Assembly (NCBI GenBank): GCA_030062745.1
Contig: CP099847.1
Coordinates: 4,418,070 to 4,482,069, forward strand
Origin: Capitulum mitella
Lineage: Eukaryota; Arthropoda; Thecostraca; Pollicipedomorpha; Pollicipedidae
Reading direction: 5' to 3'
DNA: 64,000 nt
Part shown: piece by piece, positions 62,139 to 64,000 of the stretch
How the letters are laid out: each line of letters begins with the position of its first letter
Position numbering within the stretch: position 1 is the first letter of the stretch
Translations under genes and position numbers: made by a program
The notes under the pieces: generated by a model
What the model was told of the DNA's origin: nothing
What the model saw: only the letters and a program-made list of their open reading frames with translations
Databases searched by the model: none

Positions 62139-62219
62139 TTATTTTAAAATAAGAATGAATGAACAGCCAAAATATCGACATGGAATTCCATACCGATATT
62201 TTATATGGAAAGATCCATA
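62139..62219. repeat. Cluster of palindromes
   Basis: TTATTTTAAAATAA (62139-62152), a 34 bp near-perfect inverted repeat centred on ATGGAATTCCAT (62169-62202), and TATGGA-AAGA-TCCATA (62204-62219) lie within 80 bp. Confidence 0.75.
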
Positions 62220-62947
62220 CCAAACATATACGAAGTTGCACCCCTGGTGCACAATGCCGCAGTAAGTGCAGATTTACGTAACTTTACATCTAGAACAAGG
62301 AATGTATTGATTGATCCCCTTTGCAGAAGGAATTCTGCACTCTATCACACAAAAGCTCATTCACCTTCCGTCCTATAATTAGAGCGCAACAGAAAAAAAA
62401 TAAATTGCCGAAAAAACGGCTTGAAATGAATGAACTGAAGTCTTGTCCTCAGTGTAAGTACACAGGTGGGCTTAAACGAGTCATAATATACACATTTGAA
62501 GCAGTGCGCAATCAAACGGCCAGGGTTCATGCGACTTTGAAGTGGTAAAGATAAGGAGCGTTTCAACTTCAAAATGGTTTCGACTCCGAGGTAACTGAAG
62601 GACCCTGATCACCGGACAATGGCCATGTTCTTCAGGCCACTCACATGCGCTCTTCCTGGTCCTTTTCTACTTACTGGTCCCAGATGTATCCGAGAAACGC
62701 TCCGTGATCAGAGCAATCATTTTTTTTCAATTAATTTGATCCTAGTGGTTCGACAGGGTGATTTTGGAGATCGAATCCAGTGTTAACCGAAGCTTACTGC
62801 TTAGACTCCAACCCCTTAACCCGATCGCGCAATTCGGTGTAATGGCTTATTTTGTGTCGAAAGTTTACCGTGTTGCTGAGGGTGCGACACGACCGTTTGG
62901 TGGTCAGCGTGGCAATATGTTTTTCAGTTGCCAGGTGACCCGCGTGC

Positions 62948-63190
62948 AGGGACGTAGCCAAGGGGAGCATGGAGGCCATGGCCCCCATCCCCCGAGCCGA
63001 GCGGTCTACACTAGATATATGGCGATTTCGCAGGAATACGCAACGATGATCATATATATGTTGCAAAGGCAAACATATGTTTTCCTGTTCGTTAAGCATG
63101 AGGTAAATTGCATGAAACTGATGCTTCTTTTCTTATCAATCTCGTCATATGCCTGTGGCATATGACAAAATTTGACATCCTGGCTACGTG
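62948..63190. mobile_element. Short MITE with ACGTAGCCA termini
   Basis: GGACGTAGCCAAG near 62949 pairs with TCCTGGCTACGTGCC ending at about 63192. The segment contains a perfect 10 bp stem, 3-base loop hairpin at 63144-63166 (GTCATATGCC / GGCATATGAC). Same terminal core as the element at 59677. Confidence 0.55.
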
Positions 63191-63215
63191 CCTGCCCGCG
63201 TACCAAATATCAAGT

Positions 63216-63290
63216 GCCGGGGCGACTCGAATCCATCTTGCCAGAGCGAGGGGACCAGCGCTCTACCATCATAGTTGGATAGTAATGGGA
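63216..63290 (-). repeat. tRNA-derived SINE-like segment
   Basis: On the minus strand CAACTATGATGGTAGAGCGC (A-box side, about 63260-63278) is followed about 30 bp later by GGATTCGAGTC (B box, 63234-63224). The promoter spacing is tRNA-like, but the D-arm is diverged and no complete cloverleaf is evident. It abuts the MITE at 62948-63190. Confidence 0.5.
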
Positions 63291-63299
63291 CTAAGCCGC

Positions 63300-63880
63300 A
63301 AACGGTCACCGCAAACCTCAGACAGGCTGCTTGTTCGCACGGCGCCAGGGTATGAAAAATGTGCGGCATTACCAACCTACAGTGACTCCTGTTCCTGCGA
63401 GGAGCTCCTTGTTGTTCTGTGATGGACCGTGAGATGTCAAGAAGTGTCGGAGGAAATATTACGGTGACATTGGCATGGGTACCCAAATGAATGTTACTTG
63501 ATCATGTTATCAAAGCAACTACCAAACGTATAAGGCTTTCATTTCGATGCGCAGCAGGGATACCCATCTGGTAAGTTTGTGAATGTCGACGTTGGCGTTA
63601 AAAAACAAAAATTTCCGAACTCGATACACAAAATAAAATAAGCCAGAGGTGACGTAAAAACGATCAAATGTTGGTGCGGAATGCTAAACCCTACTTACTT
63701 GCAACGACAGGAAACCCTTATTCTCAGTCCCTTGGTCCGCGCGTACTCCTCTGTCCTCCTCCTCTCTACCTCTCTGTCCTTTCAAAGCAAGATTCCGAAG
63801 CAATGATTTCGTAGCAGCGCATTTCCTGATTGGGAATTTATTCGGCTGACGCGGGGAAATTTATGCTAAGCCTCGCGTAC
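63300..63880. other. Intergenic stretch, nothing recognised
   Basis: No supported feature. Confidence 0.5.
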
Positions 63881-63884
63881 TTTG

Positions 63885-64000
63885 GTTGGATGCCAGCGGC
63901 CGGCGCCGAGGCGCGTGAGGCGATTTTGGCGCGACAGGCTGCGGAGTGGCAGATACAAGAGGTGCAGGGCGGCGGGCTGGGAGAACACCCTGGCGGAACG
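63885..64000. other. GC-rich island at the right edge
   Basis: CGGCCGGCGCCGAGGCGCG and following CpG-rich DNA run off the window. Could be an exon or another island; not decidable here. Confidence 0.3.

Overview
This looks like a gene-poor nuclear segment of an invertebrate animal. I see spliced exons with GT/AG boundaries, dense short non-autonomous transposons, tRNA-derived SINE-like units, many micro- and minisatellites, and no bacterial operon structure. The one gene I can support uses almost exclusively G/C-ending codons and sits in CpG- and GGCCGG-rich DNA. I cannot fix the phylum; a marine invertebrate such as a crustacean is a guess.

Gene content. The only convincing protein gene is on the minus strand at 29863-32404, with three coding exons (32404-32227, 31802-31237, 30006-29863) that join in frame through canonical splice sites. 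The predicted 295-residue protein reads as a BH3-only apoptosis regulator of the Bim/Bmf type: a dynein-light-chain motif (DASVQVD, first residue built across the exon 1/2 junction), a Ser/Gly-rich linker, a textbook BH3 core (LRQIADDL) at the end of exon 2, and a short hydrophobic C-terminal tail on its own last exon. BH3-only proteins are sparsely known in invertebrates, so this is the main candidate discovery. A CpG-rich stretch with repeated ATGGC motifs lies upstream of exon 1.

Left edge. Positions 1-334 (minus) hold a decayed reverse transcriptase with a YVDD box, best matching Penelope-like elements, with an in-frame TAG.

Mobile DNA. Five copies of a ~1.2 kb TTAA-flanked, piggyBac-like MITE (7248-9650, 7471-8684, 21999-23199, 25126-26344, 60056-61263); one copy is inserted inside another at a TTAA. 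Some copies carry AGGTCA direct repeats (nuclear-receptor-type DR1). Two copies of a 1.5-2 kb element with a minisatellite-like interior lie at 40684-42695 and 51682-53148. Other terminal-inverted-repeat elements lie at 4980-6247, 44434-45428, 59677-59868 and 62948-63190, and two tRNA-like SINE segments at about 37005-37085 and 63216-63290.

The rest is intergenic. A striking series of short GC-rich islands (about 9.9, 11.6, 14.4, 17.5, 18.3, 21.1, 23.8, 27.7, 30.1, 47.4, 49.1, 49.9, 55.5, 56.9, 58.3 and 63.9 kb) contains AT-rich homeodomain- and POU-like words, and several islands abut long pyrimidine or GA tracts. They could be regulatory elements of a gene outside the window, but this is inference. 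Most long open frames over these islands and repeats are composition artefacts.
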